Shown piece after piece: positions 18,613-28,195 of a DNA stretch of 64,000 bases; positions within the stretch are counted from its first letter, which is position 1, and each line of letters starts with the position of its first letter. The stretch is from JAWPMT01 sp965242775 (GTDB taxonomy: Bacteria > Bacteroidota > Bacteroidia > Cytophagales > Cyclobacteriaceae): the NCBI GenBank assembly GCA_965242775.1, contig CBDETI010000012.1, positions 186,001 to 250,000 on the forward strand, in the 5' to 3' direction. The translations under genes were made by a program, and so were the position numbers. A model generated the notes under the pieces. That model was not told where the DNA came from. It did no database searches and saw only the letters and a program-made list of their open reading frames with translations.

Positions 18613-18724
18613 GCCTTTGTCCGTACCACGGGTTGCACCATTAGCTCCGCAACTGACACCATAGTTAGTATTCTCTGCTTTTTTTTCGGATGCTACAGAT
18701 GACCATTGCAGAAAAGGTCATTAC

Positions 18725-20962
18725 ATGCGAAAAATTTTTATTTCTACACTCTGCTTAGTTTATACTTTCTATGGCTTTGGACAAGCCAGCTTTGATTACC
18801 AGCAGAACCGGATCCAAATACACCCCATTCAAGAGGATGTGCATTTGGATGGCAAGCTGCTTGAGCCCTTTTGGGCCGACATACCTTCTTTCCCCTTTAT
18901 TCGCTTTAGACCCGACTGGGGTGCTGAAGATGACTTAACGGAGTTGAAAGTGACCTTCGACGAACGGTTTATGTATGTTGGAGCTGTGTGCAGATTTCCT
19001 GACAGTACCAAAGTTATATCTCGTAATCTCGTCCGAGACGGCTGGCAAGGGGATGACTGGTTAACCTTCCACATCGACTCTTACGGGGACAGGCAAAATG
19101 CCTTCGTCTTCAGCATGTATCCTCCTGGTAGCCGGTACGATATGTCTGTGTCTAATGATGGTATTGAATTGGGTAATTCGACATTTAATGTGACCTACGA
19201 TATGCTCTGGGAAGGCGAAACCCACTTATTGGATAATGGATGGTCCATGGAAATGAAGATTCCCCTTTCCAATCTTCGATTTCAAAAAACCGCCAATGGC
19301 AGGATTTTCTCAGCCATCAGTTCCGCTCGCACAATCAATGAGAATAATGAACTTTATGTGTTTCCGGCTATACCGCAAGAAGTACAGGGGGACATCATGC
19401 GACCAAGCGCTAAGCAGCCCGTCGAATTTGTAGGATTGCAACCAAAGAAACAACTGCTTATTTCCCCATATCTGGTGGCGGGAAGAGAGCGTGTTGCCCA
19501 GTTGAACGATCAACAGGACGGCTATATAAAAACCAAAGATAATTTGCTGGATGTGGGGCTGGATATACGGTATGCATTGTCACCGAAGATGACCCTGGAT
19601 TTGACTTACAATACTGATTTTGCCCAGGTAGAAGCCGATGATCAGGTGGTGAATTTGCAACGGTTTTCAGTGATTTTTCCTGAAAAAAGACGATTCTTTC
19701 AGGAGCAAGCTGGATTGTATGAGGTACGATCCGGTTGGCCCACGCAGCTCTTTTACAGCCGAAATATTGGAATTTTTAACGGTCAGCTCATACCGATTTT
19801 GGGAGGAGGTAGACTCAATGGTAAGATTGGTGATATGGATATTGGCGCATTGTCTATTCAAACACAGGAGGTAGAACTGGCTGATCAGTCCAAATTGCCA
19901 TCGGAAAATTTTAGTACACTACGGTTCCGGAAGAAGGTTGTCAATGACCGTTCGTTCATTGGGTTTTTAGGGACGAGTAGGTTGAGATCGGGCTATGAAA
20001 ACTATCTGGTAGGAACCGACGCCATCATTAACCTTCGTGACGACCTCTATTTTTCTTCTTCCGTATCCTATGCGTACGACAGTGATTTGGCAACCGACCT
20101 TTTGGATAACTCCCAATTCTTCGCAGGAGTGAATAGGAATGCAGCCAGTGGTTGGATATACGAAGCCAACTACAATTATTCCGGAGCTACATTTAATCCG
20201 GGATTAGGTTTTTTGGCGAGGGCCAATTATCACAAGTTTTTCTTCCAGGTCGACAAGGGTAAATTCAATAGGAAGGGCGAAGGGCTGCTTCAATATACCA
20301 AGTGGACCTTGTTCAATACCGATCTGTTTTATTCGGCTGACAATTTTGAGTTTGAAACCTGGTACAACCTGACCGGCCTGGAGGCATCGACCTTTAGCAA
20401 TGACAACTTTGATATCTTTCATATCCGCGAGTTTCAGAGATTGGCCGACCCGCTGAACTTTTCTGACGGTCTATTCGCCTCATCAGGAGATCACTTCTTT
20501 CAGTATCTGCTGTTAAGCTATTCTCCAGCTCAACAACGCCAATTTAACCATCGGGCAAGTGTGACGGCAGGTAGCTTTTATGGCGGTAGCCGATTTAGTT
20601 TTCAGTATCAACCCAGGCTCAACCTGGGGGAACATCTGAATTTGCGAGGTTCCTGGCGAAGTAGCTACCTGGATTTTAGTGACCAGGAAGCAGGCACTTC
20701 CGATTGGCTTCATTTAATGCAACTAAAGGTGGAATGGGCCCTGAATTTGCATTTGTCAGGAAGCCTTGTCAGTCAGTACAATACGACGAACAAGTCATTT
20801 TTTAACAATGCCAGGATCCGGTACAATTTCCGGGATGGCCATGATCTTTATCTGGTCTACAACGAAATTCTCAATGATGATCGGATGAGGGAGGTCCCTG
20901 AGCTGCCGGTTTCTGGTCAGCAGACGTTTATTCTCAAATATATTTACACCTTCTACAGATGA
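18725..20962 (+). CDS. DUF5916 outer-membrane protein with N-terminal family-9-like carbohydrate-binding domain
   Basis: 745 residues with signal peptide (MRKIFISTLCLVYTFYGFGQ). An N-terminal CBM9-like beta-sandwich (about 30-225, DVHLDGKLLEPFWADIP and LKVTFDERFMYVGAVC) is followed by the DUF5916 beta-barrel (about 240-745, NTDFAQVEADDQVVNLQRFS and FPEKRRFFQEQ). This architecture is common in Bacteroidota and its role is unsettled; a surface barrel presenting a carbohydrate-recognition domain is inferred. Its TGA directly abuts the stop of the convergent permease gene (TGATCA at 20960-20965). Confidence 0.88.
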   Translation: MRKIFISTLCLVYTFYGFGQASFDYQQNRIQIHPIQEDVHLDGKLLEPFWADIPSFPFIRFRPDWGAEDDLTELKVTFDERFMYVGAVCRFPDSTKVISRNLVRDGWQGDDWLTFHIDSYGDRQNAFVFSMYPPGSRYDMSVSNDGIELGNSTFNVTYDMLWEGETHLLDNGWSMEMKIPLSNLRFQKTANGRIFSAISSARTINENNELYVFPAIPQEVQGDIMRPSAKQPVEFVGLQPKKQLLISPYLVAGRERVAQLNDQQDGYIKTKDNLLDVGLDIRYALSPKMTLDLTYNTDFAQVEADDQVVNLQRFSVIFPEKRRFFQEQAGLYEVRSGWPTQLFYSRNIGIFNGQLIPILGGGRLNGKIGDMDIGALSIQTQEVELADQSKLPSENFSTLRFRKKVVNDRSFIGFLGTSRLRSGYENYLVGTDAIINLRDDLYFSSSVSYAYDSDLATDLLDNSQFFAGVNRNAASGWIYEANYNYSGATFNPGLGFLARANYHKFFFQVDKGKFNRKGEGLLQYTKWTLFNTDLFYSADNFEFETWYNLTGLEASTFSNDNFDIFHIREFQRLADPLNFSDGLFASSGDHFFQYLLLSYSPAQQRQFNHRASVTAGSFYGGSRFSFQYQPRLNLGEHLNLRGSWRSSYLDFSDQEAGTSDWLHLMQLKVEWALNLHLSGSLVSQYNTTNKSFFNNARIRYNFRDGHDLYLVYNEILNDDRMREVPELPVSGQQTFILKYIYTFYR

Positions 20963-23360
20963 TCATTCATCTTTCAGTACATCTACGGGGTTGACTTTCG
21001 CCGCATTAAGTGATCTGGTTCCCATGGTCATCAGCGATACAAGGACTGTGGCTACCAGCGCAGAGAGTATGATCTCCCATCCGATAGTAATTCGGTACTC
21101 GAACCCCTCAAGCCATAAGTTCATGAGAAAATAAGTGGCTGTTCCGGAGATGACAAAGGCGATGAGGAGTAGCCAGGTCACTTCCTTGGCAAAGAGGGAT
21201 AGGATTTGAGCAATGGTGGCACCAATAACCTTGCGTATGCCTATCTCCTTACGTTTTGAATTGGCCAGATAATCTGTCAAACCATATAATCCCAGGATGC
21301 TGATAACAAGCGCGATAAGTACGAAGAAAGAGATGGATTTGGCCATGATCTCTTCGAACTGATAGCGGCTGGCAATTTCGTCATCCAGGTAACTGTATTC
21401 TATGAGTAGCTCCGGGTAGACCTGATCCCAGATTTCCTCTACTTTTTGCATGGCTTCCAGCTTATCGGCAGTTGGGGCAAATTCTAATGCCATTTCGTAA
21501 AACGACTGAGCTCTGTAGTTCATGGCGACGGGCAATGTTGTTTGGCGCAGCGAATAGGCGTTAAAGTCCTTCACTACCCCCACAATCTTATTCTTCTGGC
21601 CCCAGGTGGCATGGAGCTCCTTACCAATTGCTTCCGACGGTTCCCCGTAACCAAATTCCCGTAGCGTTTTTTCGGTTACAATAATGTTTTCCCGAGGGTC
21701 ATTTGGTGTGATATTCCTGCCTGCGATCAATTCCAGGTCAAATAACTCCAGGTAGTTCTCGTCGATATTTTTAACATTGACTTGTTGGCTCTGATCCTCG
21801 CCATGTTCCGGGTTGAAGTAGCGATCGGTATTATTGGTATTTGCGATTGGACTACCCAAATGAATGGAAACCAGGTTGACTTCAGGCAAGCTCTCCAGGC
21901 GGGTTTTTAGGCGTTGCTGGCGCTCCTGGTCGGGCTCCGGAAATAGCAATTGAAGAATGCCATCCGTCTCAAATCCCATGTCATAACCTTTCATAAACCT
22001 CATCTGTGAGAAAATAACAATAGCACTTATCATCAGGCAGATGGAAAATCCGAATTGCAACCCAACCAGTATTTTCCGCACCGGAACCTTGCTTTGCGTG
22101 TCAATATTAGATATCCGGGTTTTAATCGCTGTGAGTGCTGAAAACCTGGACAGGATAAGTGCAGGGTAAAGGCCAGAGAGTAGGGTCATACCTATGACCA
22201 CCAAGCCTGCAAACAAGGCCCACTCCGCCAATGAGATGAATGCCAGGGTAGGCGAGGTACTTACCAACGAACCGAAGAGGTCCAGGAACTGGCTGGCTAA
22301 CAAAAAGCCGGCAACCAAAGAAATTCCTACAAGCACCAGTGTTTCTAACAGAAACTGTGCGATCAGATCGGAGCGTCTGCCCCCCATTACCTTCCTTATC
22401 CCAACCTCCTTGGCTCTCTTAATGGCCCTGGCGGTAGTCAAATTGATAAAGTTGATACTTCCGATCAAGGCGAGAACCACTGCCAGTGCGTAGGCTATAA
22501 TCTTGTATTTTGTCTCGAAACCCCCGCTGTAACTCCCAATGGGTTCGACATGAATTTGAGCCATAGATTGCAGTTCAAGTCGGTACCCGTCGATTACATT
22601 GTGTTTTTCAAAGCTGTTGATGATGTCCTGCTGGACCAATCGGGGATCGGCACCCTCAGCGATGGTAAGAATACTCTGCGTACCTCCATTGAGTCTTCCC
22701 CAAATTGTGCCTTTACCAAAATAGGCGTTGACCCCTTCTTGCTTCTCATAGTCCACGATCATCTGAAACGGAAAACTTGTGTTTTTTGGAAAATCCGCGT
22801 AGATGCCCTTGACGACAAGATCATGCTTGTTCGCAAGATTGATTGTCCTTCCCAATAAGGTAGCGTAATCTGCTGTACCAAAGAACTTTTCAGCAACTGA
22901 TGCAGACAGGTAAGTCGCCGCGGGATCGGATGTATCAACTACTCCCGCCAACCATTTGAAAGTAAGTATATCGAACACCGGGGCTTGCACAAATCCAATT
23001 TGGCGTTGTTTGATCTTTTTGAGAGTGCCATCGGCGATGGGGGATGTTCACCTGCTCTGAGAGCATATAGAGGTTTGAGATTGATGAGACATTAGTCAGT
23101 TCATCTCTAATGCCATTGGCCAGGGGGTGGGGCACAGTCGAGGTTTTGCCAGATTGATCGCCCACCTGATAGGATCCCACTATTCGATAGATCTTATCGA
23201 ATTGGGCCTGGTGTTTATCGAATCGATCTTGAAAACTTATGAGTGTGTAGAGCGCAATGACACAGGCAATGCCAAGTGTGAGACCAGCAACGCCCAGGAA
23301 GAAATAAGCTTTGTTCCTTTTTAAGGACCGAACGGAGGTGATAAAGAAATTCTTTAACAT
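20963..23360 (-). CDS. MacB/FtsX-type ABC transporter permease, one frameshift
   Basis: About 798 residues after repair. The N-terminal part (ATG 23360, MLKNFFITSVRSLKRNKAYF) has the first membrane helix and the start of the MacB periplasmic domain. The rest continues in another frame from about 23040 with helices VLALIGSINFINLTTARA, IGIRKVIGATIAQIL and the C-terminal FtsX bundle. Two FtsX modules make the usual 8-helix, about 800-residue Bacteroidota form. The break is at a five-G run, 23039-23043; dropping one base gives EQVNIPIADGTLKKIKQRQ. This family exports peptides or lipoproteins or acts mechanically; no ATPase gene is adjacent, as is common in this phylum. Confidence 0.82.
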
Positions 23361-23534
23361 AGGAGTAAGATCAGTTGACAAAGTACTAACAATCTGCTAA
23401 GCGGTTACATCTATTCTGACCAAAGAGTCCCTTTTTGTTAAAAAGTTGCATCAAGCGTTAAATAGTTCTATCCATGAGTAATTTGGCCCGGATGTTGATG
23501 TACTTCCTGATATTAGACTTTAAAAACTACCGAC

Positions 23535-24098
23535 ATGAAAAGATTTTTGCTTCTTAGCCTGCCGCTACTACTGTTCTATGGTACGACAAATGGTCAGGGA
23601 TTGGATCCACTTCGAGTGGAAATAGGATTGTCCGTTCACACAGCGCTTGGATCAGATTTCTCCACAGGTTCTGGGATCTACCTCGAACCAAAATATGTGC
23701 TAAATGACCAATGGACTTTTGGTATGCGATTTGAAAGAAGTTTTCTCAATGGCAATGAAATTGAGGTGGGTGGGTCCTCTTTTGATTTAAGTACCTCTCA
23801 CTTGCAAGGAAATATGGTGTTTGCTGAATACCATTTGCCCGGTGGTGCAGGAGTGACTCCCTTCGTTGGGTTGGCAACAGGTTTGTTTTTAAGGAAGAAG
23901 GTGGGGCTGGCTGTCGACATAGGAGGAGTGGATCTTGGCGAGTTGGACAATGCCATTACCAATGCCGGTTTTGCACCCCGGGTTGGGATCCGATCCGGGC
24001 GGTTTCGAATCTTAGGCACATTCAATTTTACAGGCCGCCACATTGCCAATTACGGGGGGATCAACATCGGCTATGAGATAGGCAAAAAGAGAAAATAA
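23535..24098 (+). CDS. Small outer-membrane beta-barrel protein
   Basis: 187 residues with a signal peptide (MKRFLLLSLPLLLFYGTTNGQ) and alternating beta strands ending GGINIGYEIGKKRK. It resembles the 8-strand OmpA/OmpW-like beta-barrels of Bacteroidota (FVGLATGLFLRKK and FAPRVGIRSGRFRILGTFNF). Divergent from the permease gene with a 174-base intergenic region that must carry promoters for both. Specific function unknown. Confidence 0.75.
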   Translation: MKRFLLLSLPLLLFYGTTNGQGLDPLRVEIGLSVHTALGSDFSTGSGIYLEPKYVLNDQWTFGMRFERSFLNGNEIEVGGSSFDLSTSHLQGNMVFAEYHLPGGAGVTPFVGLATGLFLRKKVGLAVDIGGVDLGELDNAITNAGFAPRVGIRSGRFRILGTFNFTGRHIANYGGINIGYEIGKKRK

Positions 24099-24264
24099 GA
24101 AGCCGCACTCCGCCAGAAACTGCTCAATTAAGTCCGCTACGATTATTTGGCAACTGGTAACAGAGGCTAAAAATGTGTTACAAAACCGTAGCAATTCGGA
24201 AGTTCCGCTCAGCGCCTTAGCGTATTGATCATCATCGTTTTTTATTCGAGGAAAAAAAGTAGTT

Positions 24265-25281
24265 ATGATCAAGACCAACGAATTATTGAGAGTCGTCGCG
24301 ATTTTCGGTTTGATTTTTATTTCCTCATGGGGCCATACACAATCCCGGTGGGATAAGAAAAAGACCAAATTTCGAAAGGGGAGCGATCAGGGCATGTCCA
24401 GCGCCACACACGAAAAATATGTAGGCCAGATTGTTTTTGCTAACTCCAGAATTAGTCGCGATAATCCCGATGAATCAACCTTCCAAAATACATTTAAAGC
24501 CAATGAGAACTTGTATGGACGAGTATACATGGAATATTCTGCGAGCAGAGAGCCGATGTTTGAGTATTATGACACTGATAAAAAGAAAATAGAAGAGCCC
24601 TGTGATTACGGCTGTAGTTTTGCAATTGTGCTGGAAAGAAAGGAAACAGGGGAAAGAAAGGCCATTAGATGTAATGACCTTGGTGGAGATGAATTGAAGT
24701 GGACTTCCATTCAGCTTTCATTGTATCCTAATCCAGGTGAGGGGGATCCGGAGGAACCAGAAAGGTCATGGGTCTACTGGATGCGAGATTTACCCGCAGG
24801 ACAACATGATTTCAGTGTTACCTACTTTGTGGGCGAGGGAGCATGCAATTTTGACGCTGAAACAAATACAGGTTATGCGCATGTAACTGATCCGATGGCG
24901 AAGGGCGAGTTTACAATCGTGAAGGAGGAGGGAATGGACATACCTTTTCGTATGACTTTTGATCGCTATGAACCAGTCATGGACCTTGCATCTATGCGTG
25001 GTAGTATTTTGGAAAGGGCGCACATATTGGCAAGAGAGGCGGACTGGGAGGTGACATTTTCAACAATCACCGTAATTGGAGATTGGGAGTATGAGCGTAA
25101 TATTTACGAGGAAATTATCAGACGCAGTTGTGACACGCGGATCCTCGGGAAAGATAAGGGTGGCAATTGTGCAGCTTATCCGTTCACTATTATCCAGGAA
25201 CATGTAGGTGGAGGGCGATATGGCCAGGTGAAAACAGGCTTTCAGGGCCTGGTAGGCAAGCAGGAATTGGACTGCAATTAA
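24265..25281 (+). CDS. Secreted protein of unknown function, cysteine-containing
   Basis: 338 residues, not recognised. A signal peptide is likely (about 1-30, LLRVVAIFGLIFISSWGHTQ). The mature protein appears mostly beta (NLYGRVYMEYSASREP, QHDFSVTYFVGEG) with a C-terminal section resembling a small alpha/beta region (ILERAHILAREADWEV). Cysteines are scattered (CDYGCSF, IRCND, GACNFD, RRSCDTR, GNCAAY, ELDCN-end), consistent with extracytoplasmic disulfides. It stands alone, convergent with a LuxR-type regulator 8 bases beyond its stop. Confidence 0.6.
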   Translation: MIKTNELLRVVAIFGLIFISSWGHTQSRWDKKKTKFRKGSDQGMSSATHEKYVGQIVFANSRISRDNPDESTFQNTFKANENLYGRVYMEYSASREPMFEYYDTDKKKIEEPCDYGCSFAIVLERKETGERKAIRCNDLGGDELKWTSIQLSLYPNPGEGDPEEPERSWVYWMRDLPAGQHDFSVTYFVGEGACNFDAETNTGYAHVTDPMAKGEFTIVKEEGMDIPFRMTFDRYEPVMDLASMRGSILERAHILAREADWEVTFSTITVIGDWEYERNIYEEIIRRSCDTRILGKDKGGNCAAYPFTIIQEHVGGGRYGQVKTGFQGLVGKQELDCN

Positions 25282-25289
25282 GAGTATCC

Positions 25290-26321
25290 CTAGAACGCGC
25301 TTAGAAACTGTGTCAATTCCCTGTTGGAATCCAGACACAGTTTCTTTCGAAGACGAGCTTTTGAGACATTCACGGAATTGTCGGTTGTATTTTTGAGATG
25401 AGCAATCTCCTTATTAGTAAGATTAATTTTGAGCAAGGCACAGAGCTCTCGGTCCCCCTTGGTTAACGTGGGAAACCGTTCCATCAAGCGTTTGTAGAAA
25501 TCCGAATTAACCACGTCGATATTTTGACTGATCAATGTTTTCGCTTTTATCGATTGGTTTTGATTTTGTAGGTCAATAATAAGCCGATGAAGGCCCTGTC
25601 TAACGTCGGAGGAGGAGAATAGGTCACGAAGTTTTTTGGTGATCTGAGTCGTAATTTGGTCCTTGACAGAGAAAATAGCCAACGTGCTTTCCAGGTCTTT
25701 TTGCTTGAGGTCGAGTACCTTTTGATGCTTCTCCTTTTCCAAAACTAGTAGCTTCTGGCCTTGGGACTTAATTCGATTACGAGCTTCGGTCATCAGGTTG
25801 TCATAATAAAGTAGCGCAATGAACATGAGAACAATCACCATGATGATTGGTAAGAACTCTGTTTCGTCAAAGGACTTGTACTTCAATTGGAGGTAGTTGA
25901 TAACGATAAAGGAGAGGATACTGGCGGCGACCAGGGCTAATCGCGTGAGTCGATTTTTGATCATCAGAAGTGATACCAATGCGATCAGTAAATTCCCATA
26001 AGGTGCACCGGTTTGATAAGGCACAATTTTTAAAGAGAAATAGGTAATTGCCATTGTGGACACGGCTAGACCGATCACCGCAATTTGATTGTGTCCTTTC
26101 CAATTCAATATCAGCCCAACTAGCGTCAGCCCATAGAAACCAATTGTGGTGTAAAGCGAGTAGCTGTTATGGTTGATGATAGAGACGACAATAACTAATG
26201 GCACGATAGAAACGGAAAAACCAAGGGTCATGAAGTTGTAAATATGGACCCTGCGCTTGTCCAGGTCATCTTGGTACCGACCTTCTCCGATCCTAAGAAA
26301 TTCCTTTATGAAGTTCTTCAT
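25290..26321 (-). CDS. Membrane-bound LuxR-type regulator (six TM helices, coiled coil, HTH), copy 1
   Basis: 343 residues from ATG 26321; an earlier in-frame start at 26384 would run through a hairpin with a T-rich tail and is not preferred. Six hydrophobic helices (about 25-195) are followed by a charged coiled coil (about 200-240, KEKHQKVLDLKQKDLE) and a C-terminal helix-turn-helix (about 285-340, LTKGDRELCALLKINLTNKE and NSVNVSKARLRKKL) of the GerE/LuxR class. No receiver or kinase domain is present, so membrane signal and DNA binding lie on one chain. It is paralogous to the gene at 26846-27925. Confidence 0.82.
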   Translation of the reverse strand: MKNFIKEFLRIGEGRYQDDLDKRRVHIYNFMTLGFSVSIVPLVIVVSIINHNSYSLYTTIGFYGLTLVGLILNWKGHNQIAVIGLAVSTMAITYFSLKIVPYQTGAPYGNLLIALVSLLMIKNRLTRLALVAASILSFIVINYLQLKYKSFDETEFLPIIMVIVLMFIALLYYDNLMTEARNRIKSQGQKLLVLEKEKHQKVLDLKQKDLESTLAIFSVKDQITTQITKKLRDLFSSSDVRQGLHRLIIDLQNQNQSIKAKTLISQNIDVVNSDFYKRLMERFPTLTKGDRELCALLKINLTNKEIAHLKNTTDNSVNVSKARLRKKLCLDSNRELTQFLSAF

Positions 26322-26339
26322 ATGTCCAAATTTGTAAGT

Positions 26340-26375
26340 GTAAAAGAAAAAGAAGGCGTGACCATGAATCACGCC
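26340..26375 (-). terminator. Hairpin with T-rich tail upstream of LuxR-type copy 1
   Basis: GGCGTGA (26355-26361) and TCACGCC (26369-26375) form a perfect 7-bp stem with a 7-base loop. On the minus strand it is followed by TTCTTTTTCTTTT. It lies 34 bases before ATG 26321, so it could terminate upstream transcription or attenuate the regulator gene. Confidence 0.5.
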
Positions 26376-26402
26376 CTCTAACACGCCTAAACCAAGTTGT
26401 GG

Positions 26403-26423
26403 ATTTGAGGCGAGTCCTCAAAT
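26403..26423. other. Perfect hairpin without T tail
   Basis: ATTTGAGG (26403-26410) pairs with CCTCAAAT (26416-26423) across a 5-base loop. No T run follows on either strand. It could be a structural element of the 5' leader of the LuxR-type gene or a protein-binding palindrome. Confidence 0.45.
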
Positions 26424-26458
26424 ACCGCCACTAGCCGTAATTAGCTTTTCATACTATT

Positions 26459-26487
26459 AAAAAAGTGGCCCCGCTGGTAAGGGCCAC
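26459..26487 (-). terminator. Intrinsic terminator (minus strand)
   Basis: On the minus strand GTGGCCC, a 9-base loop and GGGCCAC are followed by TTTTTT, a canonical rho-independent terminator. It is about 360 bases downstream of the stop of LuxR-type copy 2, rather far for that gene, and fits the 3' end of a separate short transcript. Confidence 0.65.
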
Positions 26488-26594
26488 CGTCGCCGCCAAG
26501 CAACTATTGCTATTTTCAATTTTTTACGGGCACCGATGATTTTTCTGAATTGGATTCATGTGTTTTGGATGAGCGAGAGATATCTAGTGTCCGA
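26459..26594 (-). ncRNA. Candidate small RNA between LuxR-type paralogues
   Basis: A promoter-like pair (26601-26633) and an intrinsic terminator (26459-26487) would delimit a transcript of roughly 135 bases with no good open frame. Transcription has not been shown, the promoter match is AT-rich, and no known RNA family is recognised, so this remains a candidate. Confidence 0.28.
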
Positions 26595-26600
26595 AGTGGA

Positions 26601-26633
26601 AAAAAATACCATTCGATCTTTTCTCGACGCAAA
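26601..26633 (-). promoter_or_regulatory. Possible Bacteroidota-type promoter of the candidate small RNA
   Basis: On the minus strand TTTG (26633-26630) is followed after 21 bases by TATTTTTT (26608-26601), one mismatch from the TTTG-N19-21-TAnnTTTG consensus. Spacing is at the upper end of the usual range. Confidence 0.3.
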
Positions 26634-26845
26634 CGTACGCAGCGGTCTACGGACCAACTTCTGGAAAAAGGTGAATAATTCTTAACAGACCAGGCTGGGG
26701 CGGTTGGTTTTTGGTTGGGTGTGGTGCCTTAGAAAGCGCTTGTAGACTGATTTTTGAGGGTTTTTTGCTGGCTGACTCACATAGGAAAACGTTGCTACTA
26801 GGCCCTGAAGATAGTCTTCGCGATTTTTTGATCAACTACTGAGTT

Positions 26846-27925
26846 TCAAATTGTTAGCAAATACTTGCGCAGTTCCTTGTTGGAATCCAATCCAATTTTT
26901 TTTCGAATCCGGGTTTTGAGCACATTGATTGTGTTGTCTGTGGTATTTCTGAAGCTGCCGATTTCTTTTGATGAAAGGCCCAACTTGACCAGCAGGCAAA
27001 TTTCCAATTCCGAGGAGGTAATATCAGGGTGTTTTTCCATTAAATTCCTGGCAAGAGAGGAATTCGTTTCTTCTATGTTCTGACTAAAATGATTGACTTT
27101 TTCGAAAGCTTTAACCTCTTGCTTTAAGTCAGAAAGGACACTGCCTAAATCCTTTTCGAGTTCCTTACTCTTCCGAATCTTTTCTAACTCGGCAATGATC
27201 CGATTCCGGAATCGTACCTGCAGATTATTGTTTTCAAGTACATCTTCCAAATCTTTCTGTTTAAGCTTGATCGCCTGTTCATGTCGTTCTTTCTCAGAAC
27301 GTAAAAGTAATTCTGACTGATGTTGGATCGTTAGATTTTGATCTTGCAACTGTTCGTTTTGAAGTTCTATCCTATTTTGATACTGAATTATTTCCAAATC
27401 TGCGAAAGACAATCCAACCACCATCAGTACCAAGGTTGGAACGACTGGGAGGTAATCCCATGGCTCAAATGGTAGTACCAGCAATTGGTAGAAATTCAGG
27501 CCAGTAAAGAGTGCAATGGAAAAGGCGAATATTGCGATTTTCATCGTCCTGTTCGGAAAGAGATACAACGCGCCAATTCCCACAAGAAAGTTAGTGTAGG
27601 GTGCGGCAGTTTGTATTGGCGATAGGGCAACTGCGAAAACAGTGAGCACCATAACCATGAGAAATAGAAGAATGCCTCCATTAGTGGTCTTTCCCCTGGC
27701 ATTTAACCACAGCGATCCCAGGCAGGTGACCAGACCAACAAATGCCAATGCAACCTGAGGAATATTGGAATCCAGGATATTCAGGATGAAAACAGTAGGT
27801 AAGAGAATGGCCATTCCCAGGAATAAGAAGGCGTTGAGAAGCCGTGTTCTTCTTTGTGCTATGGGAGACGAATGGTGATCATTTCCCAGATTGAGCACAG
27901 ACGAGATCAAGCTTTTGAGCGACAT
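26846..27925 (-). CDS. Membrane-bound LuxR-type regulator (six TM helices, coiled coil, HTH), copy 2
   Basis: 359 residues with the same layout as the gene at 25290-26321: six hydrophobic helices (about 28-190), a longer coiled coil (about 190-250, LRSEKERHEQAIKLKQKDLE) and a C-terminal GerE-like helix-turn-helix (about 300-355, LEICLLVKLGLSSKEIGSF then NTINVLKTRIRKK). The paralogues share RKK-LDSNREL/KEL near their ends and KQKDLE in the coiled coil. Its 5' region (27926-28195) is shared with the divergent SAM-riboswitch promoter. Regulon unknown. Confidence 0.82.
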   Translation of the reverse strand: MSLKSLISSVLNLGNDHHSSPIAQRRTRLLNAFLFLGMAILLPTVFILNILDSNIPQVALAFVGLVTCLGSLWLNARGKTTNGGILLFLMVMVLTVFAVALSPIQTAAPYTNFLVGIGALYLFPNRTMKIAIFAFSIALFTGLNFYQLLVLPFEPWDYLPVVPTLVLMVVGLSFADLEIIQYQNRIELQNEQLQDQNLTIQHQSELLLRSEKERHEQAIKLKQKDLEDVLENNNLQVRFRNRIIAELEKIRKSKELEKDLGSVLSDLKQEVKAFEKVNHFSQNIEETNSSLARNLMEKHPDITSSELEICLLVKLGLSSKEIGSFRNTTDNTINVLKTRIRKKIGLDSNKELRKYLLTI

Positions 27926-28181
27926 ACCTGCAAGATAAGGCTCGTGTCATAGTTTGATCGCTACAGTTCACCTGGTATAGCTGAGACTATTCAGCAATGG
28001 ACAAGCCGTCTTGCAATCAGTATTGAAATGGTTGATACAATTCTTTAATATATCATAAAAACAAAATAGCCCAGCGTCATTGATGCCTTAAGCAGGGCAG
28101 AATTCCCTTTTTCCGTCTCGGTGCAGGCTAAGGGTCTGGATAGTATTTACCCGAAAAGCTTCTTTTTACCGGAGTGGGTCA

Positions 28182-28189
28182 TATATTTG
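28182..28189 (+). promoter_or_regulatory. -7 box of the methionine operon promoter
   Basis: TATATTTG exactly matches the Bacteroidota -7 consensus TAnnTTTG and ends 6 bases before the first base of the SAM riboswitch at 28196, the position expected for a start site at or near the riboswitch 5' end. A clear -33 TTTG is not seen; T-rich sequence at 28163-28167 is closer than usual. Confidence 0.55.
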
Positions 28190-28195
28190 CTACGA

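Larger units (their letters stand above)
26322..26845. other. 524-base intergenic region between two LuxR-type paralogues
   Basis: Longest gene-free stretch of the window. It holds three perfect hairpins (26355-26375, 26403-26423, 26465-26487), two of them followed by T-rich tails on the minus strand, and a possible minus-strand promoter at 26601-26633. From 26634 to 26845 nothing convincing is seen; a 62-codon minus-strand open frame there has no recognisable features. Confidence 0.7.
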
